Assembly (NCBI RefSeq): GCF_910592395.1
Contig: NC_088317.1
Coordinates: 10,790,001 to 10,854,000, forward strand
DNA length: 64,000 nt
Source of the DNA: Lineus longissimus
Taxonomy: Eukaryota; Nemertea; Pilidiophora; Heteronemertea; Lineidae
Direction of reading: 5' to 3'
Under the pieces are notes generated by a model, which was given only the letters and a program-made list of their open reading frames with translations, had not been told where the DNA came from and did no database searches. Positions 1-11,400 of this stretch are shown piece after piece. The translations under genes and the position numbers were made by a program. Position 1 is the stretch's first letter. Each line of letters opens with the position of its first letter.

Positions 1-1219
1 GCTATGAGCTTGAAACTTGGTACATATAACCCCCTATATCAGATAACCTCTGGTGCTGAATTTCAGCCTGATCTGATTCTTGACTTTGCCACCAGGGGGC
101 CAAAACAGAAAAAGTAAGAAGTGCAATAGCCTGCTTATTAGCAAATTGTTTTTGATGAAATTTTTATGGCAGGGACCCCTAGCAAGGTTACCTCAGATGT
201 TGCACAATTTTTCGGATTTGACCTACTTTTTAAGGTCGCAGAGGTCAAATGGCGTAAATTTGCCGTTTGAGTGTAACTATGGCACGTTTCTCAACCGCAA
301 CAGTTATGAACTTGAAACTTTGAACAAATGACCCCCTAGGTCAGTTGACCTTTTACACTGAATTTTGGTTCGGTCTGATTATTGACTTGGCCACCAGGGG
401 GCCCAAACTCAAAACGTGTGATTTCTCGCTTATTACTGATTTGTTTTTGATAAAAGTTTCATGGTAGGTACTCCCAGCAAGGATACATCACATATCTTAC
501 GGGTTTTTGATTTGACCCACCTTTCAAGTTCACAGAGGTCAAAGTTGAAAACTTTACCGTTCTTGGTACGTTTTGTCGTTGTTCAATGTAAAGAGTTTTA
601 ATTTTGTGTAATGATGCATCTAAGAAGCCACTATTTGTATGCCAAGTTTCAGCCAGATCGGAATTCAAATATGGCCGAAATTGCATGTTTTGTGGGTTTT
701 TCCTCGTATTGTGGCAATCAAAAGGTCGTGAGTTCAAACCCCGGTCAAGGACAGCCAAAAATATTTTTCATCTTTTCCTTTTTTCTTTTCTGAGTTCTAT
801 CTTACATTTTCTTCATTTTTTGATTTATTTGGTGCCATAGATTTAATTAGGCGGCCATCTTGGAAATCGTTTTTTGCCGATTGCTGTAGTGTAACGAGTG
901 ATGAAATTGTTATGGTCAGGTGGATGTGTCTACATATCACCCTGGTTTGTTATTTGACCTACCTGTCAGGGTCACTGAGGTCAAAGTTAAAAATATATTC
1001 GCCATTGTCATGGAGTGGCACGTTTCTTCACTATCATTTTCACCTAGACTCTACAAGCTTGGAACCACAAGTCTCGGATTCACCACTTGGCCAGGGCCGG
1101 CTCTGAACTGGTCACAGATGCATGTATAAATTATGAGAGGCCTACATACTGTAGCACTTTCTGTAACTGTCTACTAAAAATACTTACGGTGAGCACAATG
1201 GCCCCTGGCCGTTTCATTT
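1..1219 (-). mobile_element. Helentron-like tandem-repeat element, family A (cut by window edge)
   Basis: On the minus strand this copy starts at about 1219 with the family A terminus (GAAACGGCCAGGGGCC followed by ATTGTGCTCACC) and runs leftwards through diverged ~300-bp monomers off the window edge. Each monomer carries the same landmarks as the copies at 23.9, 32.5 and 47.7 kb: a CCCCCTGGTGGCC block, an AAGAAACGTGCC block and a TGACCTCTGTGACCT block, here seen as their complements. No protein is encoded; short open frames here are chance. The Helentron-like assignment is inferred from the complete copies, which have short inverted subterminal repeats, internal tandem repeats and a 3' hairpin. 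Confidence 0.55.
706..757 (+). repeat. Possible tRNA-derived SINE fragment (B-box-like)
   Basis: A tRNA-like T-arm core, GTGAGTTCAAACCCC, follows GGCAATCAAAAGGTC, as in the 3' half of tRNA-derived SINEs. No A box or cloverleaf is visible upstream, so this would be a truncated fragment inside the family A element. It could equally be coincidence. Confidence 0.25.
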
Positions 1220-2740
1220 CTTATCAGATTCCTGTAATCTAAATCTTAGCAATATTTATGGGCCCCAGACCCACAGTCTGGGGACCATATTGATATTGCT
1301 GGAAGTTCTACATTCTTCTATCTGTTCACCCACAAACATTATTGTGAGTGTTCTCTAAAACACCTAAATAAACCAAAAATCTTTCTTCCGTATACCACCA
1401 AACATAACCCCAACCATTCAACGTCACCAAAGACTTTTCAAAATTTGGGTTCATTTTGATGCTTTTGAAGCGTTTTTATGCGCCGATTTTCTGATTTGCT
1501 TTCAAATCTCCGGCACGATTCTGTCAATCACACGTACATTAGCAAAAGCTCCGCCCCGTAATGGAGACGTCATATCCTCATGCATCATGGCGGCAGTATC
1601 TCTTTGCCGAAGTGGGGGATTCCCCGAAGTGGCGAGCTGTCGAGTATTTTGAGCAAAGAACGACGGTTGAATGTTGGAATAAAATAAAGGAATAGCCTTA
1701 AATGCTTATCGATGATCCATCCTGCCCATCTGAAAAGGTTAGGGTGTTGTTTAAATGTTATTGAGCGTGTGATTTTGAGAAAGCGCGAGCGTGTTTGTCC
1801 GGAAATAGATCATCCGCGAAACGGAATAGACTTCAATCCTCCATACGTGTACTGTGTGGGCCCGTGGGGGCTATCAAATTTGCTGACAAGCAAATTTCAA
1901 ATTTCTAGTAATCTCTTGTCTCTTAGTTATTCATATTCTATCAAAAGTATAAAAAAGGATTTAATTGAATTGTCATCTCAAAACAAAACGTAGTACAGTA
2001 GACCTCACCTTAGTCGAACCTATTGGGACCATAGATTTTTCTTCGACTTACACAAAGTCTACTTAGGTGATGATTATTCAAAAGAAAAGCATGAAATTTG
2101 TTTCAACTTAATCAGATCTCGGCATATGCAAGTTCAACTTTGGCAAGGTTGACTGTATCTTCAATTTTTATGACACGGCATACCTTTTCAAATGACAACT
2201 CAATTATTCCTAAATGGACCAAAGCAGCTGTGCCTGCCATGAAAACCACCACCACTAGCCAATTCTGAGGAAAACCAGATGCTGCTACTATGTTAGTCCT
2301 ATGGACAACTCCAAAATACAGAAGTACTTGATTTAATCCCACAAAGCAACTACCTTCTTTGCTCTTCTACCCAGGTGCCTCCCTACCTCACAACTTCCAT
2401 TGTACATCTTCACACCTCCCTCAACCCTAATTAGTGGGGACCATTCAATTTGCTGCCAAGCAAATTCATAGTTCCAGTTATCTTAGTAATTAATTGGTAA
2501 TATATAACTAATTTAATTAGTAATTTAGTTTAGTTACAATTCTAAATGGCTAGTAAGATTCAGGTCCTGGGTGGGTCACACGTTTTATGATGGAAGATGG
2601 AATATAGTGGTTCGTCGGCGTACAACAGATTCTACCGGACATCCAACAGATGCAGCAGCCAGGGTTGCGGAGTTTTAGCAAGAAAATAAGGAATACAGTT
2701 TGATATCAGTACGTACAGCTTTTACTTAACATGAACGAGT
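1220..2740. other. No gene recognised
   Basis: No convincing coding sequence. Two related ~60-bp blocks containing CAAATTTGCT and AAGCAAATT lie near 1860-1925 and 2440-2500. Around 1990-2070 a partly self-complementary stretch (AGTAGACCTCACCTTAGTCGAA against TTCGACTTACACAAAGTCTACT) looks like the end of a small MITE. Nothing else stands out. Confidence 0.4.
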
Positions 2741-3344
2741 GTGGGTTTAAATAAACAAATGCAACGACTCCAGTCTATTCAGACGTTTCGTATAATTGGT
2801 ACTTTTTCAATGAACGAGACATTTAAGCAGCTGAATTATCCGCCAATTTACACAGCTGAACCAAAGGGAACTAAAAATGTAGACATTTGTATGATACAAG
2901 CTCAGATCATCTTTTGGGAGCAAGGATACATTCGTCAAATTATAGACTTCATTAATATCCCAGACAATACTACGGTTACGTCATCTAGGACTAGTTAGCA
3001 GAATGGAGACACTCCAATGTTATTTTGATGAAATTGCATTGCCAATTGCTCGCGATACGGAACCAGGGGACATGTTATTTATTCTTGACAGGTTTTATCC
3101 ACATATGGCGGAGGAGTTCGCGATTCCTCTCATTGAAGCTGGGATGTTGTTGGACTTTATTCCACCCAATGGTACGTCATTGGTACAACCACTTGACTTG
3201 ACATTGATTAAAGAATTCAAGTGCATCCTAAGGGCTGAGTGGGCAGACTGGGAATACAACACCAGACGGACAGTGGCCAAAAATCTTTTAGCTGATGTAG
3301 TTACTATTGTCAGCGAAGCTTGGGCGAGGACGAGCCTGAGTTAG
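2741..3344 (+). pseudogene. Decayed pogo/Tigger-type transposase
   Basis: Two open stretches (2741-2998 and 3003-3344, different frames) are similar along their length to the pogo-type transposase at 49.9-50.8 kb. Shared landmarks are a MNET motif where the other copy has MDQT, then ILDRFYPH (against LVDRYRVH), then TSLVQPLDLT and DVVTIVSEAW. The first catalytic aspartate is asparagine here, and the two halves are joined by a frameshift with stops, so the copy is dead. The N-terminal helix-turn-helix part is not recognisable upstream. This is an older relative of the 44.6-51.5 kb element. Confidence 0.7.
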
Positions 3345-3542
3345 ATGAACCTGATATCTAAATGTAAATGAATTATTACAGTTATTGCAACGTATTTCAC
3401 TTGTAACGTTTTTTAGCTTTACAACTATTGTCCATTTGACGATCAAAAGACTCGTAGTATACATCTTCTGGCAATAGTGATGTTAAGAGACTGATACTTG
3501 AGAGTTTAAGAAACAGTCCCGAAAACACTACCACTAACGTAA

Positions 3543-3720
3543 ACATTGGGCTGTATGCATAAAAATGAAACAAATGCTTCTAGCATAATCAAAAAGTAAA
3601 AGCATATGCTTGAGGTAAAAATTAAAAGTAAAAGCATTTATTTGGTTTCGTATGCATAATATTTTACTTTTACTTCAAAGCAAATGCCTATTCTTGACAA
3701 GCATTTGCTTGTTTACCATC
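3543..3720 (+). repeat. Inverted-repeat block, partner of 22090-22293
   Basis: Starts with ATTGGGCTGTATGCATAAAA, whose reverse complement ends the block at 22293. Both blocks continue with AT-rich AAATGCTT/AAGCATTT-type repeats. They probably mark the two ends of an old Harbinger-type element that holds the Myb-like pseudogene at 3814-4618 and the transposase remnant at 4745-5130. No clean target duplication could be read. Confidence 0.45.
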
Positions 3721-3813
3721 TATTTGGTCCATGGTTGAGCAGGGTTACCACAGGTTATGCAACATTTTTTGCCGGTGAAAAGCGTGATCCTATTACATCA
3801 CTCCTGAACAGAG

Positions 3814-4618
3814 ATGTCAGACGACAAGCAGAAAAGCTTCGTTGGATTACTTAAGGAGATGCCTGCAAATCTCAGATCCCAATATGAAACACAAGAAGTC
3901 CGATGCAAAGTTCATCACGGAATACAAATTTAAAAGTGGAATACCATTTACTAAGGAACTGCTCATGAAAAAGATCAACAACATTCGAAATACCGTCAAG
4001 TCCAAATCTGACACGAAAAAAACTGGAAACAACCAATCAAGTTGTCCGACTGGGAGCAGGAATTCCTGGATTTGCTGGATGCAGAATCTAACCCATCTCT
4101 CAGCCGCGTATCAGGTATGTACTATAAAGCCAGTGACAGACTAGCGTGTACGCGACGAGCACGCATCACTTTTCTTTTGTTATTTCACAGCAGAGTGCAC
4201 CTACAACAAAAGAAAAGTGCTGCGTGCACTTCGCTGTGACAGAGTATAAGTAATCCAGGACAAAATTATAAGGTACATGACATCAAACTAAAGTGCTGTC
4301 CAATAACACTGGTTTATGGTTTATTGTACTTTCACAGGTGGAGTAAGTGCTGGTGTTCCCTCAAAACGGTCTGCTGCTGCTGCTACCATTGAATCCCCGG
4401 AAGAAGACGAACCGATGCTGGTGGAAAATGAAGAAATCTCAGCACCTACTCCTATTAAGAAATCGAAACTACCACCTCCACCATCCCGAAAGAAATCTCA
4501 TGAGCTACCTGAAGCAGAAGAAACGAAAGATCTAACAATGCAGGAACTGCAAAGCCTTGCGCTCATAGACCAATTAAAACTCAACAGGATGCAGCAAAAT
4601 CAACTTGAAAATCAATAA
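3814..4618 (+). pseudogene. Decayed Myb/SANT-like gene of an old Harbinger element
   Basis: An ATG at 3814 opens a short frame and, after a frameshift, the 3842-4114 region continues with a basic helical stretch (KKINNIRNTVKSKSD) and then KLSDWEQEFLDLL in yet another frame. A donor CAG/GTATGT after 4114 and an acceptor TTTCACAG before 4338 join in phase (Ser-Gly) to a second exon ending at 4618. That exon encodes an acidic Pro/Ser-rich tail with the C-terminal helix MQELQSLALIDQLKLNRMQQ. This is the usual layout of the Myb-like DNA-binding accessory protein of Harbinger transposons: DNA-binding domain, linker, C-terminal helix. Frameshifts make it a pseudogene. Intron 4115-4337 contains a small foldback. 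Confidence 0.55.
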
Positions 4619-4744
4619 GCTGGTAGTAACCATTCAACATGTATGCTTATTGTAGCTTATGATAATAATCACATTACATCCAGTTAAGTCCTTATGTTCC
4701 TTCTATCATTCACCCTAATCTTGAAAAGTCATGCAGAATAGCTG

Positions 4745-5130
4745 CTATCTCCCGTTGTCTATCTTGTCCCCTTGGGTGAATCCTATACTCGTTATCCTCT
4801 TATCCTCGTTATCCTCGTCATCATCATCATCATCTTCATTTAACCAATCTCTGAATTCAGGAAAGTCTTCAGGATCCTGAAGATACTTCGACATGTTGTG
4901 AAGGATGAAGTAAGCTAGGCTGGACCCGAACACGCCCCCTGCAGAATAGGAAATCTTCTCTTCAACCATCCAAAGCAACGCAACGTTCAATGATGACACA
5001 TTCATTCTAATGAACCTTATTGTAAGATTTTTGATCTGGAGTAGCTGGATCCTTGTATGGGGTCATCAGCCAGGGGGCAATGCCATAACCCTCATCTCCC
5101 AACAACAAAGCATCAGTTCCGATGGATTAG
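4745..5130 (-). pseudogene. C-terminal remnant of a PIF/Harbinger transposase
   Basis: Read on the minus strand from about 5126, the sequence gives [20 protein letters not shown], the block around the second catalytic aspartate of HARBI1-type DDE transposases. It is followed by a Y-N-K-V-H stretch, a degraded IIERC/GWLKRRF region carrying the usual glutamate, and an acidic tail (WLNEDDDDDDEDNEDK). In-frame stops and at least one frameshift interrupt it. It is convergent with the Myb-like pseudogene at 3814-4618, the usual arrangement in Harbinger elements. The N-terminal part is missing; the sequence to its right belongs to the next Harbinger element. Confidence 0.65.
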
Positions 5131-5460
5131 ACGTAATAGACGTTTGGTGGTGCTCGTATCTCAAATAGACATATATTGTCGTGTTTTCAGCTTTTTGTTA
5201 ATAACTCGAATAGACGTTTGGTGGCGCTTTTCCGCGAAAATTGAAAGTTCCCCAAATAGACGTTGTGTGGCGCTGGAATAAATTTTAACGACGGCGATAT
5301 TGACACTAGTGAGTTTTCGCTATCCCGTTCCGAGAACCGATCCGCCGAGAATGACCCAGTTTTGTGGATGACGTCATCAATTGTTGTGTCCCCATTGCCG
5401 TTCCCGATCGCGAGTTCCGAGAAAACTGCGCTGGATCTCGTCTGCATTTTCCGAGTTGCA
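5131..5460 (+). repeat. Left subterminal region of Harbinger-type element B
   Basis: Three copies of AATAGACGTTTGGTGGCGC or near variants lie at about 5134, 5209 and 5252. TCTCAAATAGACAT at 5160 and the GAGTTTTCGCTATC/GATCCGCCGAGAAT block at 5310-5365 recur in inverted orientation at 19545-19915. These are the terminal and subterminal inverted repeats of the element that carries the five-exon Myb-like gene and the 19426-18329 transposase. The exact terminus and target duplication are not resolved. Confidence 0.5.
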
Positions 5461-5495
5461 CGTCTCGACGTCCACTTCCATTTGTAGCACGAAAA

Positions 5496-8400
5496 ATGGC
5501 AAATATATGGGATACTATTCAGGTATTTGTTGTAAATTTGGGCAGTGATGGTGCATAAAGTGCGAGGATGAAAATAATCCTACTGAATAGTGTGTTGATG
5601 GGAATAAATCGAGACATTTTTACCATCTTCCGGGACCATCTTCAGCCAGCACAGCAGGGCCAGCATACACTACTATCCACGCCCTGCTCACACTGCTCCG
5701 ACTGCATACACTGTACATGGTCATGCATGGTATGATGGTTGCCTGTCTGGGCTTGCTCAGGCCTGTCCATGCTGGACACTGATAGGGGCGGCGTGTTGCC
5801 AGCTTTTTGGTCTTGGCCTTGGGGGGGGGGCAAAAAAATTTTGGTGACCTCGGGGGGGGGCATTTGACATTTGACCCCCTGCCCCCCCCTGCTTGTAAAG
5901 CATTTTCTAGTCTTTTAATTTTATAAATATCGGGCATTGACTCGGCTAGCTTACGTGCCTGTCCCAAAGGCAAAGTACGAACGTCAACCTCAATGGGCAC
6001 AAAATATTAACTGTGTTATTATTTTTTCTAGACTATGGAATTTCCACCCCAGCCCCAGGAGAGAGAAGTGAATCAAGATGCAGAAGTTGCAGCAAATGGA
6101 AAAGGCCAAGGGTGGGTAGATCATGAACACGTGAACATGACAATGATTCGAATAGAAATGAAATTTAGTGTTTACTGTTTTGGGTAGGAATAAGGTAGTA
6201 GTTGTACAAAATTACATGTATTGATGACCTTTGGTAAGAATGGTAGCAAAGAATCCAAATTGTAGACAGTCCTCTGTGTGAACTGAAGACTACGTTGTAG
6301 TCTTGGTGTAACAGGTTCAATTTGAACAGTTTGAAGAGTTTATTCCCCCTTTAAGTCTGCTATGACCAATGGTTTAGCTCAGGTTATTTTGGGCCTTCAC
6401 GGTCCCTGAGCCTTATGTCATTTCATTGTATGTGCTTTATCAGCTATTATTGTTTGTATAGTTTTCCTGGTCTACTGAGTTTCCCTCCAAATTCAGTTAG
6501 CCTTGGGATCCCGAACTGTGTACATGCATGTTGTAGACCTGGTCAGATGAGTTTAATATAAACATTTATATATATTTGATTTCTTCCTTTTTCATCAACA
6601 ATGTCACAAGGATTGGAACAGTGAATCTGTGGACATGAAGACTGATATAATACAGTATTACATTTGGGGGCTCAGCCGTTTGAACTTTATTTGGGTATAG
6701 GTATTCCTTGGACATTCTTTTGTGATTTAAAAATTCAAGATGGCTGACGGGTGTTTCCGAAACCTTCAGGAGGAAGTCGTGTGTGCTGTCATGGAGTCGT
6801 CGACGTGAAGTAATTTCTATCGTCTGCTGCCAGCAGTTGTGTTTTTCGTAGTGGGAGTGATTCGCCCAGTGATCGTCTGGTTTTTTTCACATCTTCGTGA
6901 TGTTTTGACTTTGGCAGACCGCCATTGTCGTTTTGACGTCGATACATTGTGCACTTGCGACACTGTTCTTTCTTTTGACCGGTCCATCTTTAGTGTTCGC
7001 CGCGTTCCCGCATAAATTTCGCGTTGTCTCGCGCATCGCGCTGTGACTTTTGACTCCGTGTATTGCTTGACTGTGTATTCCGCGTATTGCGCTGTACACC
7101 GTGTACATGACTGACTCGTGCAAGACTTCCGCTGTGGACATCCGACTTTGACCATTGACACTGACATTATGAACTGACTTTTTCTGTGATCGTAACATGG
7201 ACAGTTTTGGTTCTCTTTGCTAACTCATTCATCATTTCATTTTCATTCTTCATGTATTCTCATTTCATTTGAACTTTTAAGTTTATATTATCTTTGATTT
7301 GTCATTTCTTTCTGTTTGTAACAGAATGCTTGTGTGTTGTTGTATTCAGTTTGCATGTCATTGTAACCAATTTATGTAAAATTCTGTTTGTGAATTTTTG
7401 ACACATTTTCAGCCATGCAGTGTAGTTGGGTTTTTGAAAATTTAAAGGGAAAGTGTACCTGTGTTTTTGGTGTCTAGTGACACTTGGGGACTTTGTGTCT
7501 TTACTTGGTTTTGCTGTGGGTGCCTTCCTTTCTGGTGACATTATGCTGCATGCTTGAAACTTAGTGCATGTGATTTTGAGTTATTTTGGAAATAATTTAT
7601 TTGACAATTATTTTCCTATGGTGTCTTTGTGCATCGCATGTACTTAGTAGTGTATTATTTTGCATGAAGATTCTTTTGGTTTCCAATGATGTGTTTAGGT
7701 CATACGCAGACAGGGTAATTTTTGTTGACATTTAGACGGTTTGAATTTTGTTGACTTTGTCGACCTGGCCGTTGCGTAACTTGCCGTCATTAATCGAATA
7801 GGTTTCGATAATGTTCGCTTGAATTATGATAATAACTTTGGTGGTACTACTTTGAATTTCTTGGGTCATTTTGGATTTTCTTGTGGTTTTGATTTAGTTG
7901 TCAGGTACAGGGTGACTCGGTTTGAGTTTACTTTGTTTTGGTCAGGTGATCCTATGTATTTCTTTGATGGTACTTGGTGAATCTTACAGTGTGTGGAATC
8001 ACTTTGATGTTTCTTGGTGGACTTTACAGTTCATTTTTGTTTCAGCATAAAGTGTGTTCCATATTGTAGTACAACTTTATCATTTATACAGGGTGTCCTT
8101 TGTGACTTTGGATTGATTTGATTTATCATCATTGGTATTATTTGTGAGTCTTTAGTACTTGCACTTATATTATTGATCATTAATTGTGAACATTTTCCTT
8201 TGGCAGGGTGATGGTTTGGTACTTGGTCTCCAAGATTTCTACACCGTGTTGACGTGGACTTCTGCCTGGTTCATTGATCTGCAACTGCAACTTCCACTAC
8301 AACTGTTACAGCTGTCTGGTGGATGCCGATCATCTTTCAACTGTGAGATCTCATTGTGTTTGATTATTTTACAGGTCATCTTTGTTCATCTCTTTACCCA

Positions 8401-11400
8401 GAGTGTTGTATGCTCTCCAGGTTTTGGAGTTAGTATTTTCTTGGGTGAAGACATTACAGATATTTATCATACTTCTTTGCTATTCTTTCATCTTGTACTT
8501 TGTAATATTTTCTTGCAGTTGGTTTTGGTGAAACAATACTTACTCTATATTATATTATTTCGTACGTTGACATTGTCTATTAGTAGGTTTAGGTAAAACT
8601 ATACTTGCTCTTAGCATTTGGATTATACCATACTAGTGATATTTGCATATGATAGGTTGAGGGTGTCCTCATACTTGTACATATTTGTTGATAGTCGTCT
8701 GATATTATCATTCACTCCTTGTCTTCGCTGTTATGCGCCTGATTTTCCAAATGGCAACTGGTGATAATTTCAAAACGGAAGACATGGATTTGACTGCTAC
8801 TACTGGTTCTGGTATAGGGTCCAATAGGACAGAAGTTTTGAATATTTGTTTGGAGATGATAAAAGATCTCGACTTCAGTCAAAGGGAGGCCCTCATTAAG
8901 GCCTTGGGTGAGTCGCAGCCCAAACCGAAGTCTGAACCTGTAAGTGCACACCAACCTGTAACTTCAGTTCCTGCAACATCGTCTACCGTCTCAAACCCAG
9001 TTAAGACAAATGCAATGGGTCGTGGACATATTTTCAATTTTACTTCTCGTCCTAATGATGGACGGGGTAGAACGATGGGAGATTTGCTGCGGCATAGTAC
9101 GCCGCAGGGTGCTACTGCTACACCTCAGTCGCCCCCACCCCCTGTCCGTTCCCCTGGTGGGTATGCTGGGGTCAGTCCACCTCATATGCCACCATCTACC
9201 CCTCATCCTCATGCATCTTCCCTTTCAGCTGATCATGATAGTGATAGTATTAGATCAAAGTTACCACCTATAGGGTCTGAGAGAAAGAAACTTTCTTTTC
9301 AGTTGAATCAAACTGACAGTTCAAGGCAGCCTCGTTATGTAGTCAGTACTCCACGTTTAGGTTCTTTCTCTGGCGACAAAAAGTCAGAGGTGTCATATCG
9401 CCAGTGGAGGGCTGAGGTAAAGGGATTACTTACTGACCTTGGACTACCTATGCAGACCATTGTAGGTGCTATCAGGAGATCATTGAAGGGTATGGCTGCA
9501 GAATGTTTATTGCAGTTTGGGGAGGGGCTCTTCGCCCCGCATGAGGTCATTGGGGAGTTTGACAAAATGTTTGGGGAGGTATTAACATCTGAACAGGTGT
9601 TGGCGAAATTCTACGCGTCGTCGCAGGAACCGGATGAAAACGTTGCGGCTTGGGGTTGCCGAATTAGGGAGATTCTTTCTAGGTGCCCCGATGACACATA
9701 TTGTACCGGTCCTCAGGCCCAGGCCATGTTGAGACAAAAATTTTGGTCTGGCCTCAGGTCAAAGGATGTGAAGTCGGCAACTAGGCACTTTTACGATGCA
9801 GGTCGTGGTTATAGCGAGCTTTTAGTGGCGGCCCGGCAGGTGGAGCAAGAGATGGGTTTAGGGAAACCTAAACCGGTCCAACAGCTTAGCAATAGCTCTA
9901 CTGCCGCGGAGGTAAACAAGCTTGACTTGATTTTGAAGAAAGTTACTGCTCTTGAAGGTGAGTTGGCCACTTTGAAGAAAGAGAAAGCTCGTGAGGCTGC
10001 TAAGAGAGCAGATCAAACTTCTTCTTTTGCAGATTCTACTACCACCTCTACACATTCTTCTTCAGGTGGAAAGTCCTATTATGCAGGTATTTGTAGTTAC
10101 TGCAAGAAGAAGGGTCATCACATCGATGACTGTTTCAAACTACAGAATAAGAACAAGCGGTTGGGAAACGCCAACGCACCCTTGATCGGGGGCGGTCAAG
10201 GGGACAAAAAGTAAAGCCCCACCCCCACAATTCTCTGATAGGAAAGGCGTCGGAGACCACTGTTTTATTGAAGGAGACAAATGTTGATTGTCTTCTCGAT
10301 ACTGGTTCTGTGGTCTCCACCATTTCTACTACTTATTTTTCAGAGAATTTTCCCGATGAAGACATTCATCCTTTGGATGATTTTATAGATATACAGAGTG
10401 CGACAGGAGATAAATTACCCTATATGGGCTATGTCAAATTACCTTTGACCCTCGGTTCCTGTCGCCTCGACATTTTACTTCTAGTTGTGCCAGATACAAA
10501 TTATAACCGTCTTGTTCCACTTTTACTTGGAACTAATGTGCTTGCTGAGTTGGCTCCGGAGAGATGTAACGTTGAGGATTCTGTTTGGCGTGATACTTTA
10601 CGCAGTTACTGCCTGTCCGGTAGTACTGTAGGGAATGTTACAACATGTAAGTCTGTTACAATTAACAGCAACTCTCAGATTTCAATAAAGGGGATTACTC
10701 GTTGTAAATTAGGTCACTCTGCCAATGTTGTTACTGAATCTTCCAGGCCACTTCCAGGTGGACTTGTACTTGTTTCTTCTCTTCAGAAAGTGTCTTCTCG
10801 CAGTGCATCTCAGAAAGTCTCGGTTATTTTAAAGAATGTTTCGAATACTCAAGTTACCATACCAAAGCGTTCCGTTCTTTGTAGTATTTCAGAAGCCAAC
10901 TTAGATATTTCTCCGCCTACTATGGACATTGAAGATACTTCTTTTCCCAATGCATCTGGGATCGAGACTGCTGCAGAAGTCTCCGATACCTCTGATGAAA
11001 TGCCTGATTCTGATTTTTTTCAACTTTTCAAGTTTCAGTCTGACATGGACTCAGAACATTTCTCTGAATTGAAGAATCGTTTGTTGAAATGGAAACATGT
11101 GTTTGCCAAGTCAGAGTCAGAGATGGGCAAGACAAATGTCTTGAAGCATCGTATTGATTTGTCCGATGATAAGCCATTTAAGATTAGGCATAGGAGAATT
11201 CCACCGAACATGTACGAGGATGTGAGGGTTCATTTACAGAAAATGTTAGACACGGGAGTCATCCGTGAGTCTAAGAGCCCTTACTGTTCTCCTGTTGTAC
11301 TAGTACGAAAAAAAGATGGGTCTCTCAGATTCTGCATTGATCTGAGGGAACTTAATAAACGGACCATCAAGGATTCATATTCATTGCCTAGAATTGATGA

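Noticed and set aside
706-757. A functional tRNA gene
   Set aside because: Only a T-arm-like core is present; no acceptor or D arm and no A box.
1712-1993. 93-codon plus-strand frame
   Set aside because: No family resemblance, AT-rich tail, no splice or promoter context.
5620-6000. Minus-strand 126-codon frame with Pro/Gly runs
   Set aside because: Produced by poly-C/G tracts in intron 1 of the Myb-like gene; no conserved pattern.
6817-7198. Minus-strand frames of 103-116 codons rich in Cys, Arg and Thr
   Set aside because: They lie antisense in the Ty3 leader, have skewed composition and no family resemblance.
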